A stretch of DNA of 64,000 bases. Source: Nitrosospira multiformis. Lineage in GTDB: Bacteria; Pseudomonadota; Gammaproteobacteria; Burkholderiales; Nitrosomonadaceae. A model generated the notes under the pieces. The model was not told where the DNA came from. It did not search any database and saw nothing but the letters and a program-made list of their open reading frames with translations. Of this stretch, positions 36,909 to 45,630 are shown in pieces. The stretch spans positions 33,307 to 97,306 of the forward strand of contig NZ_FOHI01000009.1 of assembly GCF_900111585.1 (NCBI RefSeq). The letters are read 5' to 3'. The position numbers were made by a program, and so were the translations under genes. The first letter of the stretch is position 1. Every line of letters starts with the position of its first letter.

Positions 36909-38177
36909 TTAAACTGCCATGTCTATTTTGCAGCGCTTGACAGCATAGCCATACTGGATGGGCCATTCCGGTTCTATCGCTAACGCATGTTGCGCCTTGA
37001 GGGGCCAGTAAGGCTCCCGCAGTAACTCTCGGCCTATAAAAACGAGATCCGCCTGACCGCCGGTGATGATCTCATCGGCGTATTGCGAGTCGGTGATCAG
37101 TCCCACCCCGCCTGTGTGGATTTGCGCTTCATCGCGGATGCGTTTGGCAAATTGAACCTGATAACCTCTGGCAACAGGAATTCTTGCATCCGGTATCACG
37201 CCGCCGGACGAGACATCGATCAGATCCACCCCAAGCAGCTTCAGTTCTCTGCAAAGAATAATCGATTGTTCCATATCCCAGCCTCCATCGACCCAGTCGG
37301 TTGCCGAGATTCGCACGAAGAAAGGCAGTTCGGACGGGATAATATCGCGAAGGTGCTTGGCAACCCTTAGCAAAAGCCGCATGCGATTTGCCAAGCTGCC
37401 GCCATAATTATCAGTACGATGGTTGCTTAACGGCGATAGAAATTCGTGCATGAGGTAACCGTGGGCCGCGTGAAGTTCTATCATTTTGAACCCGGCGTTC
37501 AGCGCACGTCGCGCGGCTGCTCCCCATGCCTCGATACACTCCTCGATATCTGTTTCCGGCATGGGTGTTGGGACTGGGTCATCGGCGTAAAACGGGAGGG
37601 GACTGGGCCCAATCACTGACCAGCCTCCTTCCGCCGGCGTTTTCAGGCTGCCGCCACCCTTCCAGGGAGCATCGCAACTGGCTTTACGTCCGGCGTGTGC
37701 GAGCTGGATGCCTGGAATCGCGCCCTGCATCTCCACAAACCGGGCAATGCGAGCCAGCGGCTCGATATGTTCCTTTTTCCAGATTCCCATGTCTCCCGGT
37801 GAAATGCGGCCCTCAGCCGTGATTGCAGTGGCTTCGACCACCACAAGCCCTACGCCGCCGATTGCCCGGCTGCCCAGGTGGACGAGATGGAAGTCGTTGG
37901 CAAAACCATCCTTGGCGGAATACATGCACATGGGGGACATTGCGATGCGGTTGCGGAAAGTAACGCCGCGAAGGGTAAGCGGGGACATGAGATCCACTTC
38001 CGGGATTTCCCTGTCATGCTCACTCTGACATTGTGTCTGGAGGGCGGCATTGCTTAGCCGGTGGTCACCGCTCGGAGCGGTTGCTGCCGCCCCCGCAGGG
38101 AGGGCGGCAGGATCTGCCATGCTCAAAGCGTCAGGGCTTCCGGTTGTATCGTGCTTGTTCTCGTCATAATGAGACAT
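36909..38177 (-). CDS. Old yellow enzyme family NADH:flavin oxidoreductase (YqjM/NamA-like)
   Basis: FMN enzyme that reduces activated C=C bonds, cytoplasmic. From residue 64 the TIM barrel runs: LMSPLTLRGVTFRNRIAMSPMCMYSA, with the FMN-tuning cysteine of the YqjM group, LVVVEATAIT, IQLAHAGRKAS, FKMIELHAAHGYLMHEFLSPLSNHRTDNYGGSLANR with the HAAH substrate motif, and FIGRELLREPYW. The first 60 residues are an unusual alanine- and polar-rich extension, supported by a GAGGAAAAATT site before the ATG at 38177. That extension is not a signal peptide. Convergent with the cytochrome pair. Confidence 0.9.
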   Translation of the reverse strand: MSHYDENKHDTTGSPDALSMADPAALPAGAAATAPSGDHRLSNAALQTQCQSEHDREIPEVDLMSPLTLRGVTFRNRIAMSPMCMYSAKDGFANDFHLVHLGSRAIGGVGLVVVEATAITAEGRISPGDMGIWKKEHIEPLARIARFVEMQGAIPGIQLAHAGRKASCDAPWKGGGSLKTPAEGGWSVIGPSPLPFYADDPVPTPMPETDIEECIEAWGAAARRALNAGFKMIELHAAHGYLMHEFLSPLSNHRTDNYGGSLANRMRLLLRVAKHLRDIIPSELPFFVRISATDWVDGGWDMEQSIILCRELKLLGVDLIDVSSGGVIPDARIPVARGYQVQFAKRIRDEAQIHTGGVGLITDSQYADEIITGGQADLVFIGRELLREPYWPLKAQHALAIEPEWPIQYGYAVKRCKIDMAV

Positions 38178-38341
38178 AATTTTTCCTCATTACCTGGTCG
38201 GTGTTTGTCCAGCACTTTTCCGGTAGCACGAGTTGCTTCATGACCGCATTGCGGTGGAACCACTAAATATAGAGAGGTACATTTAACCCTGCCAGCTGCT
38301 CCCGCTGGATTCATGTGAGGAGCGAGGAACTCCATTCCCGA

Positions 38342-38605
38342 TCAAAGCAGGGGCTCATCCGCCGGATCGATGATAGGGTCACCCGGCGTGGGATCAGGAT
38401 CGTAGGGGCGAGGATCGACAGGTTTGTCGGGATTAAAGGGTTCCGGATCTCGTCTTGGCTTATCGGGGTCGATGGGACGAGGCGGGTCCTGAATGGGGTG
38501 GTCAGGGGAAGGCCCGGGATCGGGTGCAGGACCTGGCTTGGGGCCGTCGGGTTTGTCCGGCCGGCCTGGCCCGTCCGGTTCTTTCTGCAAACGGTATTTT
38601 GGCAT
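38342..38605 (-). CDS. Proline/aspartate-rich repetitive protein
   Basis: A low-complexity frame of about 87 residues beginning MPKYRLQKEP. It is made almost wholly of P, D, K, R and G in short repeats such as DGPGRPDKPDGPKPGPAPDP and DPTPGDPIIDP. The start could also be GTG at 38665. The composition suggests an extended linker or surface polymer rather than a folded enzyme. No signal peptide is visible. It lies in the same direction as a CHRD protein and an old yellow enzyme gene. It could be a real small gene, or a frame produced by a CCGGxT-type repeat. Confidence 0.4.
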   Translation of the reverse strand: MPKYRLQKEPDGPGRPDKPDGPKPGPAPDPGPSPDHPIQDPPRPIDPDKPRRDPEPFNPDKPVDPRPYDPDPTPGDPIIDPADEPLL

Positions 38606-38703
38606 GAAGATGAGTCGGGTTTTTGGGCTATCGGGGCTGGGATACCGGCAGTCGTTATAAACCACCGGTCCCAGTCTGGCCTTTTCGGAACAGGAATACT
38701 GTA

Positions 38704-39141
38704 TCAGCGTTTTAGCTGGCCGCGTATTTCCCCGTTCTTATGGGCATCGCTGTGAACGTTGATGTAAAGTCCACCTGCCTTGAAGGCGTCATACTGCGCA
38801 TCTGTCAATTTCGCTCCGTCCGGTATGGACCATTCGTTATCGGAAGTTTTGTTGAGCGTAATGATATCGGGACCATTCTTGCCAACCTGGGCCTCATGGA
38901 CGTGCGCACCGGTACCTTTTATATCAGAGGTCATGACTTTGCCCTTGATGGATTTGTCCTCCTCTACAGTTAAGGTGCCATGGCCCATTGCGGAAGTCTG
39001 GACCGGAGGCACTTCCTGATCGCCAGTCAGGTGCACGGTAATGTCTGTGGCGTTAGCTGCGGTGCCGCTTAAAGCCAGGACAGCCAGCAGCGCAACTGTC
39101 CATGCGGGGGGAGCGAAAGGGGTTTTGCGAACTTTATTCAT
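38704..39141 (-). CDS. Exported CHRD-domain protein
   Basis: The N-terminus is a signal peptide ending in GTAANA. The remaining 115 residues form one CHRD domain, a beta fold found in chordin and in many bacterial secreted proteins, with the typical blocks LTGDQEVPPVQTSAMGHGTL, GAHVHEAQVGKNGPDII and the terminal YINVHSDAHKNGEIRGQL. The length of 145 residues is usual for the single-domain form. The role in bacteria is unclear; metal binding by the histidines is possible. It stands alone. Confidence 0.88.
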   Translation of the reverse strand: MNKVRKTPFAPPAWTVALLAVLALSGTAANATDITVHLTGDQEVPPVQTSAMGHGTLTVEEDKSIKGKVMTSDIKGTGAHVHEAQVGKNGPDIITLNKTSDNEWSIPDGAKLTDAQYDAFKAGGLYINVHSDAHKNGEIRGQLKR

Positions 39142-39436
39142 TTAACTACCTCCTCTAGAAATAGAATTATGCAGTTTGGTTGTTGTGGATTGATCTGCCA
39201 TTTCTTTTGACTTTTCTGGCGGAAGCGCTGTGAACGCTGTGAAAAGTGCTACGCCATACGAAGAATCTCTTTAATTTTATTTGGTATTTGCCGTGACGTC
39301 CGTACGGTAGCGTACGCAACTCTCTATTATTCAGCTTCGTTTCATCTGATTTATCAATTTTCTTTTTTACTTCCTTCATCCTTTAACTCGAAGCGATTGA
39401 GCGCAATCCCCGTTTTGAAAATGTCCAGGTTTCCGA

Positions 39437-39928
39437 CTATTTCATTGGAATGGGATTGTTCCGGCCGACAGGAACGGCCGTAACGCTGTTTTGCGGACTG
39501 CCTTCTATAATTCTGTCAGAGTATGTCAGATAGATAAGCACGTTACGTGCCGAATCCACCACCCGGACCACGTGCAGGCGCTTGAATAAAATTGACATGC
39601 GTTCGGTAAACACGTCTTCCTGACGAGGAAGTTTGCCGTGGAACTCGATCGGGTCGCTGACCTGCCGGCAGGCGATCGACGCTTCCGCCCTGTCTTCCGC
39701 CAAACCTACGGTGCCTTTGATTCCGCCGGTACGGGCTCGGGAAACGTAGCAGGTTACACCCCGCACTTTGGGGTCGTCGTAAGCTTCTATCACTACCCGA
39801 TCATCCTTTCCCAGCCATCGGAACGCGGTATCCACTTCACCGATGAGTTCTGCTTTTGCCATACCGCAAAAAACTGTGGAAAATAATGCAACTGCCGCCA
39901 TTCCCACCATAAATCTTTTTCGTAACAT
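39437..39928 (-). CDS. creA: CreA-family exported protein
   Basis: 163 residues with a signal peptide ending in GMAKAE. The mature part begins LIGEVDTAFRWLGKDDRVVIEAYDDPKVRGVTCYVSRARTGG, followed by GLAEDRAEASIACRQ, blocks specific to CreA. Two cysteines may form a disulfide. CreA is a widespread periplasmic protein of unknown role. A ribosome site (GGAGAAAAAA) precedes the ATG. The gap 39142-39436 upstream of the CHRD gene holds only a doubtful basic frame (39167-39379). Confidence 0.9.
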   Translation of the reverse strand: MLRKRFMVGMAAVALFSTVFCGMAKAELIGEVDTAFRWLGKDDRVVIEAYDDPKVRGVTCYVSRARTGGIKGTVGLAEDRAEASIACRQVSDPIEFHGKLPRQEDVFTERMSILFKRLHVVRVVDSARNVLIYLTYSDRIIEGSPQNSVTAVPVGRNNPIPMK

Positions 39929-40245
39929 TTTTTCTCCTTATCGATCAAAATTGAAACACTTCGTTTTATCGGCGCATAATTGGCTAAAGGCCGATATACA
40001 GGGTTGAATTTACCAAAATGACGCGGGGAGGTGTTGTACCGGTCACGATATGAGGAGGTGGGAACATACCGCTGCACTTCTTCCCGGACTGCTTCTCTTC
40101 ATCACGACATTCTCCATTCTGTCCCCAGGTGGGAGTGAAGGTATCTGCGAGACACTCAGCCTCGCGATAAGCAGCTTTTGAAGAGGTGGCGCCGGCGAAA
40201 CCGGATTGGAAAACTGATCTTTCGCAAGAGGAGGTCGAGACAGGG
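39929..40245. other. Gap between divergent creA and the DUF488 gene
   Basis: A minus-strand frame at 39984-40262 has a cysteine-containing middle (GQNGECRDEEKQSGKKCSG) but lacks a ribosome site and a signal peptide. It overlaps the DUF488 start, so I do not call it. The two promoters must lie here. No clear repeats. Confidence 0.4.
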
Positions 40246-40599
40246 ATGAATCTGAAGCTCAAAAGGGTTTACGAACCATCCGACAAGAACGATGGGACGC
40301 GCATTCTGGTTGACAGGCTTTGGCCGCGTGGGATGACAAAAGCAAAAGCGGGTGTGGATATCTGGTTGAAGGAACTGGCGCCGAGTGCCGAGCTTAGAAA
40401 ATGGTTCGGACATGATCCGGGCAAGTGGACCGAGTTCAAGAAGCGTTATCGGGCCGAGCTCGAGGAGAATGATGAGCAGTTGGCGCAACTGAGGGAGGAA
40501 ATAAAGAAAGGGGCTGTTACATTGCTCTATGGCGCCAAAGACGAGGAGCACAACGATGCTATTGCTCTGGCGGAATTTCTGCGTGACCAAAAGAAATAA
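40246..40599 (+). CDS. DUF488 family protein, YeaO-like
   Basis: A 117-residue cytoplasmic protein beginning MNLKLKRVYEPSDKNDGTRI and continuing with LVDRLWPRGMTK, DIWLKELAPSAELRKWFGHDPGKW and the terminal block VTLLYGAKDEEHNDAIALAEFL. These are the defining motifs of the YeaO branch of DUF488. The function is unknown. The ATG at 40246 has a GAGG-containing leader; the longer frame from 40186 lacks family support. Alone in its transcript. Confidence 0.88.
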   Translation: MNLKLKRVYEPSDKNDGTRILVDRLWPRGMTKAKAGVDIWLKELAPSAELRKWFGHDPGKWTEFKKRYRAELEENDEQLAQLREEIKKGAVTLLYGAKDEEHNDAIALAEFLRDQKK

Positions 40600-40739
40600 G
40601 GCATATTCTATGCCACGTTTCTCATGCCTCTGTCACATGATTCGTATCAGGGAGAGGGTATGCACGTTCTCCATGTATTATCACCTTGCTTCTTTCATTC
40701 GATCGCGAGGTTGGTACGAGGTTGGTAGTGTTTCGTGGC

Positions 40740-40779
40740 GGGGAAGAGCACATCCGCTGATTTTAACGCGCTCTTCCCC
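40740..40779. terminator. Long hairpin between convergent genes, possible bidirectional terminator
   Basis: GGGGAAGAGC at 40740-40749 pairs with GCTCTTCCCC at 40770-40779, a perfect 10-bp stem with a 20-base loop. It lies between the stops of the DUF488 gene and the PEP-CTERM gene. No T-tract follows directly. A second weaker hairpin (CCCACT...AGTGG) with an A7 loop comes just after. Confidence 0.4.
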
Positions 40780-40836
40780 CGAGCAGGCTTTCCCACTTAA
40801 AAAAACCAGTGGAAGCCTCGGAACATCGGCCAGTTT

Positions 40837-41718
40837 CTAGTTCAGCATTTCCTTTCTGCGCTTCACCATGAAACCCATAAGGCCGAGGCCTGCTAACAAC
40901 ATTGCGTAAGCATCGGCTTCCGGAACAGCCGGAATTGCATCAGCAGTGACCGCCAGTTTTGAATAGACAGGAAGAACCTCTCCGATTCCCGAGGTTCCGC
41001 CTAGATCGGCAGTTCCATCTATTTGACTTACAACGCCTATATCTGTTTGCAAGGTATCTACATCAAGTGCAGCAGATGTATCGACATTGGCAGTTGCGTC
41101 AGCCGACCCGATTAACGCAGCGATTCCGGTGGAAGTTGATGTATCCACGTCAGCGGCAAGTTTGAGTTTCGGTGTTCCCACACTTACACTGCTGATTGCA
41201 TCAACGGCCGGCCCGCCTACAGTGATCATACTCGTGGTCCCCAACGCCTGGGTGGGGGCTACCTTACCCGTAATTTCAAGTGCGGGTGCATCGATCGTTA
41301 CCTTGCTCGTTCCGAGTGTGGGAGTGGAAGCTACTATATCTACCCCACTGTTAGCACCGAATGCCGTTAAGCTTGAGGTGGGGGCAGCGACGCTCGTGCT
41401 CCCAGCGATTCCCAGATCCGTAGAAACCCCTATGGCTGTGGAAGTTCCCAATCCCGGAGAAATCCCCAGGTCCGTAGAAGTTCCCAATCCAATGGAAGCT
41501 CCAGATCGCGTAGAAATACCTAGATCAGTGGAGGTTGCTGAATCAGTAGAAGCTTCCAGGCTGGAAGAAACTCCTGATTCCGTAGAAGCGAGTCCTACGG
41601 AGGCTCCTAATCCGACTCCCAATCCCGCAGAAACTCCTGATGCGCCAGCTGCGGAAGACTCCGCGACCAGTCCCAATACTGCCAACAGAATAGGTACGAC
41701 CTCTTTCTTTTTTAACAT
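40837..41718 (-). CDS. PEP-CTERM protein with Ser/Thr/Gly-rich repeats
   Basis: 293 residues, exported. A short N-terminal signal (MLKKKEVVPILLAVLGLVA) is followed by about 100 residues of imperfect repeats on the theme GLGTSTDLGIS/TRSGAS, then a threonine- and valine-rich part. The end has the sorting signal VPEADAYAMLLAGLGLMGFM followed by VKRRKE: the PEP-type motif, a hydrophobic helix and a basic tail recognised by exosortase (EpsH). Such proteins are cell-surface or matrix proteins linked to exopolysaccharide. No exosortase gene lies in the window. A sigma-54-like promoter stands about 100 bases upstream. Confidence 0.82.
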   Translation of the reverse strand: MLKKKEVVPILLAVLGLVAESSAAGASGVSAGLGVGLGASVGLASTESGVSSSLEASTDSATSTDLGISTRSGASIGLGTSTDLGISPGLGTSTAIGVSTDLGIAGSTSVAAPTSSLTAFGANSGVDIVASTPTLGTSKVTIDAPALEITGKVAPTQALGTTSMITVGGPAVDAISSVSVGTPKLKLAADVDTSTSTGIAALIGSADATANVDTSAALDVDTLQTDIGVVSQIDGTADLGGTSGIGEVLPVYSKLAVTADAIPAVPEADAYAMLLAGLGLMGFMVKRRKEMLN

Positions 41719-42173
41719 GCCAATTCTCCAATTTTTCTATTATTTTATAAACGTCAAAGCCGGCCAGAATGGAAACTGCCAGAGACAGCCCAGCAATAGC
41801 GCGGCTTTAAGGGAATAAGCAATTTGTATGCCAGAAATAATAATTGTTTTGAATCATGGAATTAAAATAGTTTGACCGGTTTTAATCGGAATAGTCGTCC
41901 CCCCGCAGAGACGTTTATCACGCTATTTCAGCCAAATGCATGAGCTTAAAGTGTTTTTCCTGTCGTTGAATCAAGACAAGTTTTCTGGTTGCCAAGATAT
42001 CCAAGCGCGGGGAGCAGGTAAGAGATGATGAAGGACTTCTGGATCCGTGCATGCAGGTACTTCTGGCAGGAAGAGAATCTTCTGGGATCAAGAAAAAGGA
42101 TTTGCTGGGGAACAGCTTGAAGCCGATTGAAATCAGAAGAAACTCAATTCCATCTGTGTACCAACAGTTCTTC
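41719..42173. other. Leader of the PEP-CTERM gene and untranslated gap
   Basis: 455 bases between two minus-strand genes, A+T-rich in the middle. It holds the sigma-54-like promoter at 41818-41834. Plus-strand frames near 42051-42374 are antisense to the phospholipase gene end and are not called. Confidence 0.5.
41818..41834 (-). promoter_or_regulatory. Sigma-54-type promoter for the PEP-CTERM gene
   Basis: On the minus strand CTGGCATACAAATTGCT matches the -24/-12 consensus TGGCAC-N5-TTGCW with one change (C to T). Start of transcription would fall about 90 bases before the ATG at 41718. In exosortase systems PEP-CTERM genes are known to be driven by sigma-54 together with the PrsK/PrsR two-component pair, which supports the reading. 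Confidence 0.55.
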
Positions 42174-43811
42174 TCAGCGTTGCCTGAGTGCTTTCTGAAT
42201 TTCCTGTGTTTCCTGGGCTTCTTTCCGGATATCTTCGGGCTGCTGGCCTTCGCGCACGGAGTTGGGAAGCTCGATCACCTTATCCTGAGCCTCATCGGAT
42301 GCAATACTGGCACTCTGGGCTGCGGCATCATTCTGCCCGTTCCTGTGCAGTCTGTGAGCCTGTATCAACAGTGAAACGCCGATCCATCCCGCAAGCAGCG
42401 AGAAAGGGATTACCATGAGCAGGGGCTCCAACAATGCAATGGCAGTCAAAGCAAGCAGCGTAACACCCCCGAAAAACATGATTTTTGCCTCGGCAGCTCC
42501 CAGGACGAGTCGACTGGTGATAGCCGCTCCAACAGTGTTGCCTACACGCAAGGCGCCCGCTGTCAGCCTGCTGGCGCTTCCAGACCGGCGCCTGACAGCC
42601 CCGTACTGACGGCGAGTGGGGTGGGGAAATTGATCCGCTACGGGGCGAACCCGGTTCTTTTTATTGAGAACGATTTCGGTCGAATTTTCCAGATCCTCCA
42701 GGTACATTTGCTCCATTTTCTGCGCAAAATCCAGGTTTTCCACCGCAACGTCCAGTTCCCAATTTCCCAGCCAGCTCGCCATATTGAGATTGCTTGAACC
42801 GACGCGGGCCCAACGTCCATCGGCAACGGCTGTCTTGGCATGCAGCATCGAGCCATTCCACTCGAACACGCGTACGCCGGCTTCCAGCAACGGACGATAA
42901 CCGGCGCGCGAAATCGGCCTTAGAAACTTGAGATCTCCACTCGATCCGGGAACAAGCAAGCGGACATCTACATCGTCCATTGCCGCGCCTCTCAATGCTT
43001 GCACATAACTTGTGGTCCCAACGAAATAGGCATCGGTAAGCCAAAGCGTTTTTTGCGCCAGCACGGTGATCAGCTGCTCCAGGCGGTATAAGCCCGCGGT
43101 TGCAGCAAAATTTCCCAGTACTCTCACATCGATGTGACCCGCAATCGGAATTGAATCGGGAGCAGGCAGTTCATCCGCAGGTATTTCCGGTCCCGTCTCC
43201 GCCCATGCACGCGCAAAGGAATTAATGACATCCGCTACCACCGGTCCCCGCAGCTCGACCCCCGTATCCCGCCAGGGCGCAATATTCCGCTCGGGGTATC
43301 CATCCCACATCTGACCGACGCATAATCCACTGACAAATGCAACACGATCATCCACGCAGACCGATTTGCGATGCAGCCTGCTCAGCCAGGCCAGGGGACT
43401 GTCGAAGCGCATCGGATTGAAGCATCGAACTTCCACACCTCCGTCGCTCAGGCCACGCCAGAAATTGGATGACGTTTCAGTCAGCCCTCCAAGCCAGTCA
43501 TAGAGTAATCTTACTCGTATGCCTTCTTTTGCTTTCGCAATGAGGGCGTCCGCAAATCGCTGGCCAACGATGTCATCACGAATAATATAATTTTCAAAAT
43601 AGACGTTCTTTTCAGCCGACCGAATCGCCTCGAGCCATGCAGGATAATTCTCGCTTGCATCCTTGAGGAGACGGATGTTGTTGCCATGCACCAGAGGTGC
43701 GCCTGCGGCCCGCGAAAACGCCTGGGCTGCCATGATTCTGGCAGAAGCATCCTCCCGCGGGGTTTCGTGTGGAATCTCGCGCAGCAGGTTTGTCAGCTTG
43801 AACTTGGCCAT
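42174..43811 (-). CDS. Phospholipase D-type cardiolipin synthase family protein
   Basis: 545 residues with two HKD motifs: [21 protein letters not shown] near residue 140 and [21 protein letters not shown] near 320. This is the bacterial ClsB-like layout, which joins phospholipids to make cardiolipin or other phosphatidyl products at the inner membrane. The last 150 residues carry a basic stretch and two transmembrane helices ([34 protein letters not shown] read with breaks), then an acidic, glutamine-rich tail. ClsB proper lacks these C-terminal helices. ATG at 43811. Transcribed alone. Confidence 0.88.
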   Translation of the reverse strand: MAKFKLTNLLREIPHETPREDASARIMAAQAFSRAAGAPLVHGNNIRLLKDASENYPAWLEAIRSAEKNVYFENYIIRDDIVGQRFADALIAKAKEGIRVRLLYDWLGGLTETSSNFWRGLSDGGVEVRCFNPMRFDSPLAWLSRLHRKSVCVDDRVAFVSGLCVGQMWDGYPERNIAPWRDTGVELRGPVVADVINSFARAWAETGPEIPADELPAPDSIPIAGHIDVRVLGNFAATAGLYRLEQLITVLAQKTLWLTDAYFVGTTSYVQALRGAAMDDVDVRLLVPGSSGDLKFLRPISRAGYRPLLEAGVRVFEWNGSMLHAKTAVADGRWARVGSSNLNMASWLGNWELDVAVENLDFAQKMEQMYLEDLENSTEIVLNKKNRVRPVADQFPHPTRRQYGAVRRRSGSASRLTAGALRVGNTVGAAITSRLVLGAAEAKIMFFGGVTLLALTAIALLEPLLMVIPFSLLAGWIGVSLLIQAHRLHRNGQNDAAAQSASIASDEAQDKVIELPNSVREGQQPEDIRKEAQETQEIQKALRQR

Positions 43812-43891
43812 ACGCTATTCGATCCGTTCTCTCTCACGTATGTTCCCTGACAGATCTTTCTTTTTCCCCACCTTTTTATATTTCCCCAATC

Positions 43892-44206
43892 CTAGTCCGT
43901 AACCTCTTCTCCAAACTTGGAATCTACATAGCAGCGCATTGCGGCAATCAGGGGAGTAAGCCCCTTTTGCCGGTTTCTGCCCGATCGCATGAACGCCGTG
44001 CAATGCTCGGAATCCGGTTCCAGGCTGTGACTGAGATTTATTCCTTCTCTTTCGATGATCGGTCCTCCTTGAGACCAGTCTACCGAGGGTTCCCAGCGTT
44101 GATGGTTGATCACGCAGTGGGAATCGATAACATGCACTTCTTCCACATCGTTGGCTTTTGCCACCCAGTAGTCGAGCAGTTCGTCCTTAAGCTCGGAAAC
44201 TCTCAT
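43892..44206 (-). CDS. DUF2591-like phage-type protein
   Basis: 104 residues beginning MRVSELKDELLDYWVAKAND, followed by WSQGGPIIEREGINL and a C-terminal part TPLIAAMRCYVDSKFGEEV. This order (short helix with LDYWVAKA, the GGPIIER strand and the AMRCYVxSKFGxEV end) is that of DUF2591, a family frequent in prophages. The function is unknown. The start at 44206 fits the family; the open frame extends 17 codons more. No other phage gene is nearby, so it is likely a lone remnant or a domesticated gene. Confidence 0.75.
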   Translation of the reverse strand: MRVSELKDELLDYWVAKANDVEEVHVIDSHCVINHQRWEPSVDWSQGGPIIEREGINLSHSLEPDSEHCTAFMRSGRNRQKGLTPLIAAMRCYVDSKFGEEVTD

Positions 44207-44237
44207 GACTGTTCTCCCTGTGAATTTTGAGGCAAGG

Positions 44238-45101
44238 TTACAGCTTTTCCGATCCAAGAGTATTGCAATCCGTCATGTTTCCCGTTTGCAATCCCCGCTT
44301 AAACCAGCCAGTACGCTGGGCGCTCGTGCCATGCGTGAAGCTTTCCGGCACGATCGTGCCCCGTGTCCTGCGTTGCAATGTATCATCCCCGATTTGCGTT
44401 GCCGCGTTCATTGCTTCTTCGATATCACCTTGCTCCAGCCATCCCTTGGAACGTTGCGAATGGTAGGCCCAGACCCCAGCCAGACAGTCCGCCTGCAATT
44501 CGACACGTACCGACAAGGAATTCGCCTGTGAGCGCGGCAAACCAGCGCGAGCGGCATTCACCCGATCGGAGATGCCAAGGAGATTCTGTACATGATGCCC
44601 GACTTCGTGCGAAATGACATATGCCTGAGCGAAGTCGCCTCCTGCTCCAAGCTGGTTTGCCATCGTATTGAAGAAGTTCAGATCGATATAGATGCGCTGG
44701 TCCTCCGGACAGTAGAAGGGACCCATTGCCGCACTTCCCTGGCCGCACGCCGTTAGAGCAGCACCTCGAAAGAGCACAAGCTTGGGTGGCTCATAAGTTT
44801 TGTTTTCCTGCTTCATCAAGCCCGTCCATACATCCTCGGTATCGGCGAGGACCGTCGAAACGAAGACTGCCTGCATGTCCCCTGGGGGCGCAGCGGGTGC
44901 AGGGCCTTGTTCCTGAACCATGCTGCCTCCGCCGGTGATCACGCTGAGCATGGTGAAAGGATCGATGCCGAACAACAACCCACCGATCAACGCTATGACA
45001 ATCGCACCGGCGCTGATTCTGCCGCCACCCAGTCCAAATCCGCTGCCCGAACCTCGGCGATCCTCGACGTTACTACTTTGGCGATAACCTTCCCACTTCA
45101 T
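44238..45101 (-). CDS. YpfJ-type neutral zinc metallopeptidase
   Basis: 287 residues with one N-terminal transmembrane helix (GRISAGAIVIALIGGLLFGI) and a zinc protease domain carrying VISHEVGHHVQNLLG (HExxH) and the third-ligand region ELQADCLAGVWAYH. The short N-terminus MKWEGYRQSSNVEDRRG is characteristic of the YpfJ family (peptidase of the UPF0324/PF04228 group). The active domain should face the periplasm. The physiological substrate is unknown. Ends 31 bases before the DUF2591-like gene start. Confidence 0.92.
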   Translation of the reverse strand: MKWEGYRQSSNVEDRRGSGSGFGLGGGRISAGAIVIALIGGLLFGIDPFTMLSVITGGGSMVQEQGPAPAAPPGDMQAVFVSTVLADTEDVWTGLMKQENKTYEPPKLVLFRGAALTACGQGSAAMGPFYCPEDQRIYIDLNFFNTMANQLGAGGDFAQAYVISHEVGHHVQNLLGISDRVNAARAGLPRSQANSLSVRVELQADCLAGVWAYHSQRSKGWLEQGDIEEAMNAATQIGDDTLQRRTRGTIVPESFTHGTSAQRTGWFKRGLQTGNMTDCNTLGSEKL

Positions 45102-45399
45102 TTTCGGCTCCAGGTATAATCAGTTCTTCTTGTGTAATCCCTTGCGCGGCTTCCAGAAGCTTTGCCTCCAGCCTATTTCCATCGAAGACCGCTCGCGGTC
45201 TGCTAGTTGTCAGCCCGAGCTTAAGCTATCGCACTTCTGTGGCTGGTGCAGCGCTCGGGCCGCCTGCCGCCCTGAAACTTTGCAATTTCAGTATACTATG
45301 TTCGCATGATGACAAATGTCTGAGATCGTACAGACTTCGTGATTACCATGAGATATTGTTTTTCTTTCCCTGATTTCGATGACTACCACAGGAGATAGC

Positions 45400-45570
45400 G
45401 TGAAGAGAGTTCGAAAACTGTTCTATCTAGCGATATTCTTATTGGCGGCGCCGGCCCTGTCGGGCTGCCTGCTACTCGCGGCGGGCGGCGCGGGGGCCTA
45501 CGGGGGTTATAAAATGAAAGAGGAAGGGTATACGGTACAAAATCCGGTCACGAAGGAGAAAAGCAGGTAA
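45400..45570 (+). CDS. Small glycine-rich lipoprotein
   Basis: 56 residues from the GTG at 45400, chosen because an AGGAGA site lies six bases upstream; the ATG at 45379 would add seven. The signal peptide ends in the lipobox LSGC. The mature part is LLLAAGGAGAYGGYKMKEEG with a short polar tail, a glycine-zipper-like membrane segment found in small envelope lipoproteins. Function unknown. The 277-base gap before it has no other frame. Confidence 0.7.
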   Translation: MKRVRKLFYLAIFLLAAPALSGCLLLAAGGAGAYGGYKMKEEGYTVQNPVTKEKSR

Positions 45571-45630
45571 TCAGAAGGACTGAAAGTCAAAACCCGGCGT
45601 CCTTTTGAGTGCCGCTTTCGGACATCCCAG

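Noticed and set aside
39984..40262. Minus-strand frame with several cysteines between creA and the DUF488 gene
   Set aside because: No ribosome site, no signal peptide, and overlap with the start of the better supported DUF488 gene.
41000..41700. CRISPR-like or tandem DNA repeat array in the PEP-CTERM gene
   Set aside because: The repeats are imperfect and follow codon periodicity of a repetitive protein; no constant repeat with unique spacers.
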